A stretch of 64,000 bases of DNA from Paenibacillus pasadenensis. Lineage in GTDB: Bacteria > Bacillota > Bacilli > Paenibacillales > Paenibacillaceae. The stretch lies in NCBI RefSeq assembly GCF_023715725.1, contig NZ_JAMBOT010000015.1:1-64000 (forward strand), in the 5' to 3' direction. A model generated the notes under the pieces. That model was given only the letters and a program-made list of their open reading frames with translations. It made no database searches and was not told the origin of the DNA. Position numbers and translations under genes: made by a program. Positions 6,976 to 14,594 of the stretch are shown in pieces. The stretch's first letter is position 1, and each line of letters starts with the position of its first letter.

Positions 6976-8820
6976 TTACTCGGCCTGCAAACGCAGCCGC
7001 TCCAGCAGCTGCCGCACACGGAGGGCCGCTTCTTCGGCAGACAGCGTTTCCTTTACGCCGCCGCTGCGCTCCGTAAGTTCAATTCGTCCTTCGGCGGCAT
7101 CGCGCCCGACCACGATGCGAAGCGGAATGCCGATTAGCTCGGCATCCTTAAACTTCACCCCGGGACGCTCATCCCGGTCGTCCAGCAGCACTTCAGCCCC
7201 GAGCGCAGATAGGCTGGAATAGAGCTGCTCTACAAGCTGGCGCTGGCTGTCGTCTTTATGCGAAACCGGGATGAGATGCACCTGGAACGGAGCCAGCGCA
7301 GCGGGCCAGACGAGGCCGGACTCGTCATGATGCTGCTCGGCAGCTGCTGCCAGCAGGCGGGAAACGCCAATGCCGTAACAGCCCATGAGCATCGGCTTTT
7401 CTTTACCGTCCGCATCCAGGCAGGAAGCGCCGAGCTTAACGCTGTATTTCGTGCCAAGCTTGAACACATGCCCTAGTTCTATGCCTTTGCTCATCACCAA
7501 GCGGCCATCGGAGCAGCGGGGGCAGCAGTCCCCCTCGGCTGCGTTGCGGAAGTCCCCGGTCACGGCAACGGAAAAATCACGGCCCGGGACGACGTTCTCC
7601 AGATGGTATTGCTCTTCACCCGCGCCTGTAACAGCTGCTTGCACCGCTGCCGCATCGCGGTCAACGAGCAGCGGCCCCGTGATGCCGATTGGCCCTGCAA
7701 ATCCGGGAGGCGCTCCGGTAACCTGCAGCACGAGCTCAGGGCTCGCAAGCTCCAACATATCCTCATCTCCAGCGAGTCCTTCTCGAATGAGCCGCTCCAG
7801 CACTTTGATTTCGTTGATCTCATGATCGCCGCGCACAACAACGGCAACTGCTCTGCCGCCTGCCGTGAACAGAACCGTTTTCAGTATGGAGGCGGCGGAA
7901 ATGCCGAGAAAATCCGTGAGCTCAGCAATTGTGCGAATCCCGGGCGTGTGCAGCTTGCGCGGTGCCGATTCTGGCGAGCTGTTCGGGCTGACCAGCGGCT
8001 CGCCGCCTTCCTGCGATAAAATGGCAGCGCCGCTATCCGTAAGAGCGTCCAGCGTATGCAGCTTTGAATCGCTGCCCGCTGTGGCTGACGGCTCCAGCGA
8101 TTTTCCTTCCGCTTTTTCCAGGTTGGCGGCATAGTCGCAGCTGGTACAGCAGGCGATGATGTCTTCGCCGCTGTCGGCTAGCGCCATAAATTCATGGGTG
8201 CCGCCCTCGCCGCCAATTGCTCCCGGATCGGCTTCGACCGCACGATATCGCAGACCGAGCCTTAAGAAAATGCGGTGATAGGCCGTCAGCATCGCTTCGT
8301 AAGAGGCGTTTAAGCCCGGCTCGTCGATATCAAACGAGTAGGCGTCCTTCATCAGAAATTCCCGCCCGCGAAGCAGGCCGAAGCGCGGACGGCGCTCGTC
8401 GCGGAACTTCGTTTGAATCTGATACAGCGTCAGGGGCAGCTTGCGGTAGCTGTTGATTTCGCCGCCCGCTAATGCTGTGATGACCTCCTCATGCGTCGGC
8501 CCAAGCACGAACTCCCGGTCATGGCGATCCCGCAGCCGGAACAGCTCCGGCCCATAAACCGAGTAACGGCCGGATTGCTGCATCAGCTCGGCGGGCTGCA
8601 GAGCGGGCATGAACAGCTCTTGGGCTCCAGCCCGTTCCATCTCCTGGCGAATGACTTCTTCCGCTTTGCGCAGCACCTTTCGTCCAAGCGGCAAATACGT
8701 ATAAATGCCGGAAGCGAGCTGCCGGATGTAGCCGGCACGCTGCAGCAGTGCATGGCTGACCGCTTCAGCCTCGCCGGGAGCCTCCCTCAGAGTAGGGAGG
8801 AGCAGTTTGCTTTGACGCAT
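6976..8820 (-). CDS. proS: Prolyl-tRNA synthetase (bacterial type, with editing insertion)
   Basis: 614 residues. It charges tRNA-Pro with proline in the cytosol. Class II motifs are clear: motif 2 around KFRDERRPRFGLLRGREFLMKDAYSF, motif 3 as GCYGIGVSRLLAA, plus the family motif VLGPTHEEV near residue 108. Between motifs 2 and 3 lies the YbaK-like editing domain; the C-terminal anticodon domain follows. It is about 50 residues longer than usual because of a Ser/Ala/Gly-rich stretch at about residues 240-295. ATG 8820 follows AAGGGG; a GTG at 8829 is too close. A proline T-box leader controls it. No rseP, dxr or polC neighbour is present, so it may be a second proS copy. Confidence 0.95.
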   Translation of the reverse strand: MRQSKLLLPTLREAPGEAEAVSHALLQRAGYIRQLASGIYTYLPLGRKVLRKAEEVIRQEMERAGAQELFMPALQPAELMQQSGRYSVYGPELFRLRDRHDREFVLGPTHEEVITALAGGEINSYRKLPLTLYQIQTKFRDERRPRFGLLRGREFLMKDAYSFDIDEPGLNASYEAMLTAYHRIFLRLGLRYRAVEADPGAIGGEGGTHEFMALADSGEDIIACCTSCDYAANLEKAEGKSLEPSATAGSDSKLHTLDALTDSGAAILSQEGGEPLVSPNSSPESAPRKLHTPGIRTIAELTDFLGISAASILKTVLFTAGGRAVAVVVRGDHEINEIKVLERLIREGLAGDEDMLELASPELVLQVTGAPPGFAGPIGITGPLLVDRDAAAVQAAVTGAGEEQYHLENVVPGRDFSVAVTGDFRNAAEGDCCPRCSDGRLVMSKGIELGHVFKLGTKYSVKLGASCLDADGKEKPMLMGCYGIGVSRLLAAAAEQHHDESGLVWPAALAPFQVHLIPVSHKDDSQRQLVEQLYSSLSALGAEVLLDDRDERPGVKFKDAELIGIPLRIVVGRDAAEGRIELTERSGGVKETLSAEEAALRVRQLLERLRLQAE

Positions 8821-8858
8821 GAATATCACACCCCTTTAATGATTAAGCATGTTAACGA

Positions 8859-9110
8859 CAAAAAGACGCACTCGTCAGGGACGAATGCGTCGTGGTACCA
8901 CCCTGATTACGGTTCATTCGCACATGGCGAAACAAACCCTCAAAAAAATAACGGCGTTAAAGCCGGCGGCATACGCGGCGACGAACAGACGCTTGGCATG
9001 CCGCAGCTCGCAAGGTGGGAAGCCGCTCCTCCGCTTCGGAAAGCCTCTCAGCCGATGGGCTTTCTTTCTGTACGGCGGGCCGGGAACGGGTTGGCCTTGG
9101 TCTAAGCTGT
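8859..9110 (-). promoter_or_regulatory. T-box riboswitch leader of proS
   Basis: On the complementary strand the invariant T-box sequence AGGGTGGTACCACG lies at 8904-8891. It is directly followed by a terminator stem (GACGCA...TGCGTC, 8865-8891) and a run of Us at 8864-8859. The upstream 200 bases are highly structured, as expected for stem I and stems II/III. Uncharged tRNA-Pro would stabilise the antiterminator and switch proS on. I could not place the specifier codon by eye, so the upstream border is approximate and proline specificity comes from the gene served. Confidence 0.9.
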
Positions 9111-9177
9111 TCATGATATTGTGGAAATTATTAGATTATTCCATACCTTACCTCAGTCCGGCTGCGGCGGTCAAGGG

Positions 9178-9789
9178 TTAACCTTTCGGCGCTTGCCGAA
9201 TGCCGATTGTTACGAGCGGGCCGTAATTAATCGCTCTGATCATAATTTTGGCCATTTGTTCCGGCGGCAGCGCCATCCCGCCTTCAATCCAGTGCAAAAT
9301 TACGCCGAAGTTGGCCGAGGTCTGATAAGCGGCCCAAAAGTCCAAGGGAATTAAGTGTTTCTCAGGAGCACTTATCTCCAGGTTGTGATACATGCGTTTC
9401 GTCATCAGTTCCCGCAGGCGGATCGCGAACGAAAGGTCGCCGCCCGGTCCAAGCATCAAACGGAGAAATTCAGAATGTTCGGCAATTTTCTCGAATACCC
9501 TCATCATGGGAGGATAAGGCTCCTCTTTGTCCGCAAAAAGCATCGCTTCGGTAAGATCAAGCTGCTCCACGCAGGCGCTCAGATGCTGGAGCACCTCATC
9601 CTTCATCTGCTGCAGCATATCTGCCACATCTTTATAGTGCAAATAAAATGTGCCGCGGTTAACGTCAGCGCGCTCGGCGACCTCCGTCACCGTAATCGTA
9701 TCCGCGCCTTTTTCCGTCAGCAGCGCCAGCAGCGCCCGTTGCAGCTGCTGTTTCGTTCTCGCCTTGCGGCGGTCCATTTTTTCAGCCAT
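9178..9789 (-). CDS. TetR/AcrR-family transcriptional regulator
   Basis: 203 residues. The N-terminal helix-turn-helix (about residues 8-55) carries the typical TITVTEVAERADVNRGTFYLHYKDVADML pattern split over recognition and linker helices. The C-terminal ligand and dimer domain has the layout of the TetR C-terminal group often called YcdC/TetR_C_8 type. It is divergent from a membrane protein gene; a perfect inverted repeat in between (9935-9955) is the obvious operator. It therefore probably represses the neighbouring exporter-like gene and perhaps itself. The inducer is unknown. The start ATG at 9789 is preceded by GGAGGCGGAATATGGCTGAAA-like context. Confidence 0.88.
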   Translation of the reverse strand: MAEKMDRRKARTKQQLQRALLALLTEKGADTITVTEVAERADVNRGTFYLHYKDVADMLQQMKDEVLQHLSACVEQLDLTEAMLFADKEEPYPPMMRVFEKIAEHSEFLRLMLGPGGDLSFAIRLRELMTKRMYHNLEISAPEKHLIPLDFWAAYQTSANFGVILHWIEGGMALPPEQMAKIMIRAINYGPLVTIGIRQAPKG

Positions 9790-9934
9790 ATTCCGCCTCC
9801 ATTTCGCGTCTATTCCCAGTCATTTTCCGCGTTATTGAACAATGTAATGGAACGATGTTGAGTACAGAACAACAGAGCTCCCAATTGACGATTGAACTCC
9901 TCCATCACGTTATTATAATCAACAGTATGAACTT

Positions 9935-9955
9935 TAATCAACGTAGTGTTGATTA
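9935..9955. promoter_or_regulatory. Perfect inverted repeat, likely TetR operator
   Basis: TAATCAAC and GTTGATTA are perfect 8-base arms around GTAGT. The site lies 24 bases before the start of the membrane protein gene and 146 bases before the divergent TetR gene. A half-site (ATAATCAACAGT) recurs at 9915-9926. Confidence 0.7.
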
Positions 9956-9978
9956 TTTTGGACAGGGGAGTGGGGAGC

Positions 9979-11154
9979 ATGTTTAAACAAAAATTGACGT
10001 TTATTAGTGTTGTGGCTGTGCTTGCTGTATTAGCTGTGTTCGGACTGGCGATGATGGGCTCTGTCGTTAGCGTCAAACCGAAGGATGTGCCGGTGGCGCT
10101 TGTGATGCTTGATCAAGGATCCGACTTGCCCGGCGGAGCAAAGCTTGAGGCAGGCAAGCAGCTGCAGGAGCAGCTGACCGGGAACTCGAAGCTTCCTTTC
10201 AAGTGGACGGTTGTCGAGTCGGAGCAAGAGGCGCGAGCGGGCATTGATGACCGCAAGTACTACGGAGCGCTTATTTTGCCGGCGGATATGAGCTCGGACG
10301 TGGCGTCTCTGGCAGGACCTTCCCCGATGCCGCCAAATGTTCGCATTTTGGCGAGCGAGGGAGCAAACGCGCAGGCAGCGTCCGCCGTGAAACAAGGGCT
10401 AAACCAAGTGCTGCTTATGGCTTCGCAGAGCATTGCTCAGACAACGCTGCAGCAGCTGAGCGCCAAGAGCGGGCAGCTGCCGGCCGTGACGGCAAAAGCG
10501 CTGCTCTCGCCGATTACGGTGCAGGAAGAAACGCTGCATGCGGTTAGCGCCAATAACGCTGGCGGCAATGCGCCCGGACTGCTGACGCAAATCATGTGGA
10601 TGGGCAGTCTGGTGACGGCGGCAGCATTGTTTTTTGCAGGGAGGGCTGCGGTGAAAAGCGGCTCGGGGCGGTTGGCCGTTATGCTGAGCCAGCCAGTGGT
10701 CGGCGCGGTTATCGTTGGCATTGCATCCGCCTTTCTCGTCTGGATGGCTTCCGCATGGTACGGCATGGAGCTGAACGGGGCAACAGAGGTATGGCTGTTT
10801 CTATGGCTGGCCGGTATGGCGTTTTATGCGATTCAATCCACTTTGCTCAACTGGATTGGCATGCCGGCGATGGCGATTTTGGTGTTACTGATGTTCTTCT
10901 CTATGCCGGTGCTGAACATGGCTCCCGAATTTTTGGCCGAAGCCTCGAGGGACTGGATCTACTCCTGGACGCCGCTTCGATTTGCCGCTGTCGGGCTTCG
11001 CGAGGTCATGTACTTCGGCGGTCTAGACGCCGCGGGCGCCAATATCGCCGTTCTCTGGAGCATTGGGGGAGCGTTCCTGCTTCTGCTTGTTCTGGCCGGC
11101 CTGCGCCGCGGAGGTTCGCAAGCTACTCGCCAGGCTGCCGTGAAAACGGCATAA
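9979..11154 (+). CDS. ABC-2-type / YhgE-Pip-like membrane protein
   Basis: 391 residues. One transmembrane helix near the N-terminus (VVAVLAVLAVFGLAMMGSV) is followed by a large extracytoplasmic domain of about 180 residues (DVPVALVMLDQGSDLP..., KYYGALILP) and then five or six membrane helices from about residue 205. This is the layout of YhgE/Pip and DUF3533-like ABC-2 membrane proteins, tied to export or cell-surface functions. No ATPase gene is adjacent. ATG 9979 follows AGGGGAG by 8 bases; the frame opening at 9946 lies within the operator. Control by the divergent TetR protein is inferred. Confidence 0.75.
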   Translation: MFKQKLTFISVVAVLAVLAVFGLAMMGSVVSVKPKDVPVALVMLDQGSDLPGGAKLEAGKQLQEQLTGNSKLPFKWTVVESEQEARAGIDDRKYYGALILPADMSSDVASLAGPSPMPPNVRILASEGANAQAASAVKQGLNQVLLMASQSIAQTTLQQLSAKSGQLPAVTAKALLSPITVQEETLHAVSANNAGGNAPGLLTQIMWMGSLVTAAALFFAGRAAVKSGSGRLAVMLSQPVVGAVIVGIASAFLVWMASAWYGMELNGATEVWLFLWLAGMAFYAIQSTLLNWIGMPAMAILVLLMFFSMPVLNMAPEFLAEASRDWIYSWTPLRFAAVGLREVMYFGGLDAAGANIAVLWSIGGAFLLLLVLAGLRRGGSQATRQAAVKTA

Positions 11155-11181
11155 TCGGGCGGCAAAATGGGATCTAACCTC

Positions 11182-11214
11182 AACCAGTCCATTCCTGCGA
11201 ATGGACTGGTTTTC
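11182..11214 (+). terminator. Rho-independent terminator
   Basis: AACCAGTCCAT and ATGGACTGGTT form a perfect stem around TCCTGCGA, followed by TTTTC. Confidence 0.85.
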
Positions 11215-11223
11215 AATTTATAA

Positions 11224-11239
11224 CGATATGTTTATATCG
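11224..11239. promoter_or_regulatory. Short perfect palindrome upstream of the first beta-helix gene
   Basis: CGATAT-GTTT-ATATCG is a perfect inverted repeat 158 bases before the start codon in an otherwise AT-rich region. It may be an operator; the half-site ATCGATAT also occurs at 11318-11325. No regulator is linked to it. Confidence 0.3.
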
Positions 11240-11396
11240 CCAATAAGCCTATATTCATAGTTCATATTCACTATTTCGAAATTGTCGCATGCTGTCGATA
11301 GATTAAACGAATCACTTTATCGATATGAAAAGGAAGTGAGTGGAATATAAAAATTATTTTACGAGAAAACAATGGAGAAGAAAGGAAGTTGAAATC

Positions 11397-14300
11397 GTGA
11401 AACATACAGAAAAAAGGATAGGAAGAGATTTTCGCATACGTAAATTTTGGGCTGTTGTGCTGGCGGCCGGCTTAATTCTAACCGCTGGAATCATCCCTCC
11501 GGTACCGGTTTCTCAAGCAATTGCCGAGGAGGCGACCATGCCGTCTTTTCAGGCCTCGGCCGGATTTTCGGGCAAACAAGGCCAGAACAATTGGAGATAC
11601 CAGTACAGGCTGCTTGATGCGGCGGAGTTTCAGGATCTCCTGGCGTACTCGGGCGGCAGCTGGTGGAGAAAAAACCAAAGCTGGGACTGGGGCAACATAT
11701 CGGGCAGCGGCATAACCCCTGGATCAAGCGCCGATACGTCGCGCACGTTCAGCGCCCCGGAATCCGGTACGTTGACGATTTCAGCAGGACTTATAACGTT
11801 TAATCCAAAATCGTATGGCAGCGCCAGAGTGAAGCTGATGAAAAACGAGACGCAGCTATGGCCGCAAACGGAAGAATGGCAGTCCATCAGCGCGAGCGGG
11901 ACCGTCCGTTTTCCCGAACTGACTACGACAATCGGCAGAGGAGACCGGCTTTATTTTATCGCGAACGCTGGAGCGGATCGCTCTAACGGGCAGGACGATA
12001 TCGGATGGAACCCCGCTGTAACCTATACTAAGATTGTAGATTCGGTTGCCGTCAGCAGCGTCTACTTGGACAAGCGCTCGCTGAGCCCAGGCATCGGCGA
12101 GACCGTAACGGTGCAAGCCTATGTCGCTCCATTTGACGCCGCCAACAAAAGGCTGCACTGGGGCACCACCAATTCGCAGGTCGCCACGGTCAGCAATGGC
12201 CGCATTACCGTGAACGGGCCGGGAACGGCGATGATTACCGTTACGACTGCGGATGGCGGACTGACCGACCAGGCCAAGGTCACGGTGGACGGAGCCGGAC
12301 CGATTACCCGGGAGGAACTGGTGTTTTTGCTGGAGCAGGCGCTGAAGCTGCCCCTCGATCTGAACGATGGCATGACTGGCGGAACGCCGCCTGTCCCGCC
12401 GGGTTTCCCTGCGCGTCAAAGCTTCAGCTTACCGGACGGTGACAGCGGGTCTCTATTGGGCGACAGCCTCTCGGAGCCGGTGACAAAAGAGGAAGCGGCG
12501 GCGATATTCATCCAGGGCTACAATCAGGCGATGGAGCAGGATGCGGTCCGGGGAGATATAAGCGGGATCGCCGACAGAAATGAGATCAGCGGCTGGGCGC
12601 TTCCTTATGTGGAAGCTGACAGCAGGTTAGGCATCGTGGAGCCCGGTTTGCCTTATCCGGCTCAGTTTGAGCCGCAGGCGCCCGTGACAAGACTTGAAGC
12701 GCTGGATATGGTCAAAAGGCTGCTCGCCTCCATGGATATTCAGGGCATGATTGCCTCGGCCATAACCGGCAAAAAGAGCAAACTGGTTATTCCGCCCAAT
12801 ACGTACCGGGTTGGACCCAAATCGGGCAGTACGATTTTGAATATCGCCAATGCCAGCAACCTGGAGATTGTCGCCGACGGAGTGACGGTTATCGCCACCA
12901 AGCTGACCCGGGCGCTGTCCGTGTCCAACAGCTCTAATGTGACGATCAGCGGGATGACGATCAACTACGATCCGCTGCCCTTTACTCAGGGTCGCATTAA
13001 GGCGATAGCCGCTGACCGCTCCTATCTGGATATCAAGCTGGATGAAGGTTATCCTCGCAAGCTGTTCTCGCGGCTGACGATTTACGATCCCGCAACCCGT
13101 TTCCAAAAGCGCGGCATCAATCATCTGTGGGGAACAACGGCATCCTGGAACGCGGACGGTACGATGCGGATTACGCTTAAAGGCGTCGGAACGAACGCTT
13201 CCGTAGGCGATCCTGTCACGATGGCGGGCGGTCCGGAGGATGGCGGCATTCCGCATGCAATAACGGCCGACGGCAGCAAAGGAATTGTGTTTAAAAACAT
13301 TACGCTGCATACGGCGCCCGGTTTTGGCTTTCTTGAAGCAGGCGGCGAAGGCGGGACGGTGCTGAACGGCTTTAAGCTCATCCCCGGACCGGCTCCAAAA
13401 GGCGCGACTGAAAAGCCGCTGCTCACCGCGATTTGGGATGGCATTCAGTTCAAAACCGCCCGTAAAGGCCCAATCGTCGAAAACTCCGTTATACAAAGCG
13501 CAGGCGACGATTCGTTCAGCATCCAATCCGGAGATTACGGCGTTGTGAAGGTGCAGGGGGATGAAATCATTATTGTGCTGCGTGACGGCAGCCAGGCGCC
13601 GCGGGCCGGAGAGCGGCTGAAGCAATTCAATTCCTCGCCGGAGGCGATCATCGTATCCCAGCAAAAGGTGTCCAAGGCATCGGCGGGAATCGACGCCGCG
13701 CTTTTGCAGAAAATCAGTGCGGCCGGACAATGGACGCCTTGGCGCTTCACCGAGGAAACTTACTACAAAATCAAGCTGGACCGCCCGTCTCCGTTCAAGC
13801 AGGAGAGCTTTATTTTCAGCCCGGACCGGATGGGCAACGGCTTTATTTTCCGCAACAATAAAATCTACAGTCCGGGGCGGGGCATGCTGCTCAAGGCAGG
13901 CGACGGCCTGATTGAGAACAACGAGTTCAGGGGCGGGGACAAGGCGATTGTCGTTTCGCCGGAAGGCGTTACCGACACGCATGCCGGAGCAGGCAGCAAT
14001 CTGATCATCCGCAACAACCGGGTCATCGGCACCGGGTATCATCATTATATGCCTTGGTCCGATCAGGCCGGCGCCATCAGCTTTTCCAGCGGCAACATCA
14101 AAAGTGTGAAGGCGTTTGACAACATCCAGATTGAAAACAATGTGTTTGATTCGGTCAACGGGCTCAATCTTAATCTAAGCAGCGTGAACAATGCCGTTGT
14201 CACCGGCAACAAGTTCCTGAACACACATCTGACGGCTCCAAACAATAACGGTGCGGAAAAAAATATCGACGCCAAATCCGTTATCTGGGTGAAAAATTCA

Positions 14301-14432
14301 ACTAATATAACGTTCTCAGGCAACGAAATTGACCGCATGGGGCCATATTCCAAAACAGCAGTTAACGTGCAGCAGCCGTCCTCCGGCATTACCGGGGCGA
14401 GCACGGGCGTACGTATTGTAAATTCGAAATAA
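11397..14432 (+). CDS. Secreted beta-helix protein with Big-2 and SLH-like segments
   Basis: 1011 residues. Signal peptide (KFWAVVLAAGLILTAGI, cleavage near VSQA). Residues about 35-210 form a beta-sandwich-like domain ending in NGQDDIGWNP. Residues about 212-300 are a bacterial Ig-like (Big-2) domain with GTAMITVTTADGG. Residues about 305-450 contain degenerate SLH motifs (ITREELVFLLEQAL, VTKEEAAAIF, PVTRLEALDMVKRLL). From about 455 to the end is a right-handed parallel beta-helix (IPPNTYRVG, NYDPLPFTQG, NNGAEKNIDAKS). It is probably wall-bound and acts on, or binds, a polysaccharide, perhaps as a glycoside hydrolase or lyase. GTG 11397 is chosen because AAAGGAAG lies 8 bases upstream. A shorter paralogue follows. 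Confidence 0.82.
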   Translation: MKHTEKRIGRDFRIRKFWAVVLAAGLILTAGIIPPVPVSQAIAEEATMPSFQASAGFSGKQGQNNWRYQYRLLDAAEFQDLLAYSGGSWWRKNQSWDWGNISGSGITPGSSADTSRTFSAPESGTLTISAGLITFNPKSYGSARVKLMKNETQLWPQTEEWQSISASGTVRFPELTTTIGRGDRLYFIANAGADRSNGQDDIGWNPAVTYTKIVDSVAVSSVYLDKRSLSPGIGETVTVQAYVAPFDAANKRLHWGTTNSQVATVSNGRITVNGPGTAMITVTTADGGLTDQAKVTVDGAGPITREELVFLLEQALKLPLDLNDGMTGGTPPVPPGFPARQSFSLPDGDSGSLLGDSLSEPVTKEEAAAIFIQGYNQAMEQDAVRGDISGIADRNEISGWALPYVEADSRLGIVEPGLPYPAQFEPQAPVTRLEALDMVKRLLASMDIQGMIASAITGKKSKLVIPPNTYRVGPKSGSTILNIANASNLEIVADGVTVIATKLTRALSVSNSSNVTISGMTINYDPLPFTQGRIKAIAADRSYLDIKLDEGYPRKLFSRLTIYDPATRFQKRGINHLWGTTASWNADGTMRITLKGVGTNASVGDPVTMAGGPEDGGIPHAITADGSKGIVFKNITLHTAPGFGFLEAGGEGGTVLNGFKLIPGPAPKGATEKPLLTAIWDGIQFKTARKGPIVENSVIQSAGDDSFSIQSGDYGVVKVQGDEIIIVLRDGSQAPRAGERLKQFNSSPEAIIVSQQKVSKASAGIDAALLQKISAAGQWTPWRFTEETYYKIKLDRPSPFKQESFIFSPDRMGNGFIFRNNKIYSPGRGMLLKAGDGLIENNEFRGGDKAIVVSPEGVTDTHAGAGSNLIIRNNRVIGTGYHHYMPWSDQAGAISFSSGNIKSVKAFDNIQIENNVFDSVNGLNLNLSSVNNAVVTGNKFLNTHLTAPNNNGAEKNIDAKSVIWVKNSTNITFSGNEIDRMGPYSKTAVNVQQPSSGITGASTGVRIVNSK

Positions 14433-14436
14433 GAAC

Positions 14437-14473
14437 ACTTCAGCGGCCCTCCAAAGGCTGCTGAAGTTTTTTT
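14437..14473 (+). terminator. Rho-independent terminator after the first beta-helix gene
   Basis: ACTTCAGCGGCC and GGCTGCTGAAGT pair around TCCAAA, followed by seven Ts. Confidence 0.9.
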
Positions 14474-14537
14474 ATGATTCTATCGAGATTGTGTTACAAG
14501 TAAAATAATTCAGGGTAAAAGGGTATAAAGGAGGTGT

Positions 14538-14594
14538 ATGCGCTTACATTTCGGGATTAACCAAACTTTACTTAGGGAAGGATGTTTGAATTAA
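14538..14594 (+). CDS. 18-residue leader peptide overlapping the second beta-helix gene
   Basis: ATG at 14538 sits 4 bases after a strong AAAGGAGG site and encodes MRLHFGINQTLLREGCLN; its TAA stop (14592-14594) overlaps the ATG of the beta-helix gene as TAATG. The main gene's own site (GGGAAGG) lies inside this small frame. The arrangement implies translational coupling: ribosomes ending the leader re-start on the main gene. The peptide has no repeated codons that would point to amino-acid attenuation. It is seen only as sequence; translation is inferred. Confidence 0.45.
   Translation: MRLHFGINQTLLREGCLN

Noticed and set aside
12627..14045. Long open frame (472 codons) on the complementary strand
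   Set aside because: It lies fully inside the beta-helix gene, has no start context and no recognisable motifs. Long antisense frames are expected in GC-rich coding sequence.
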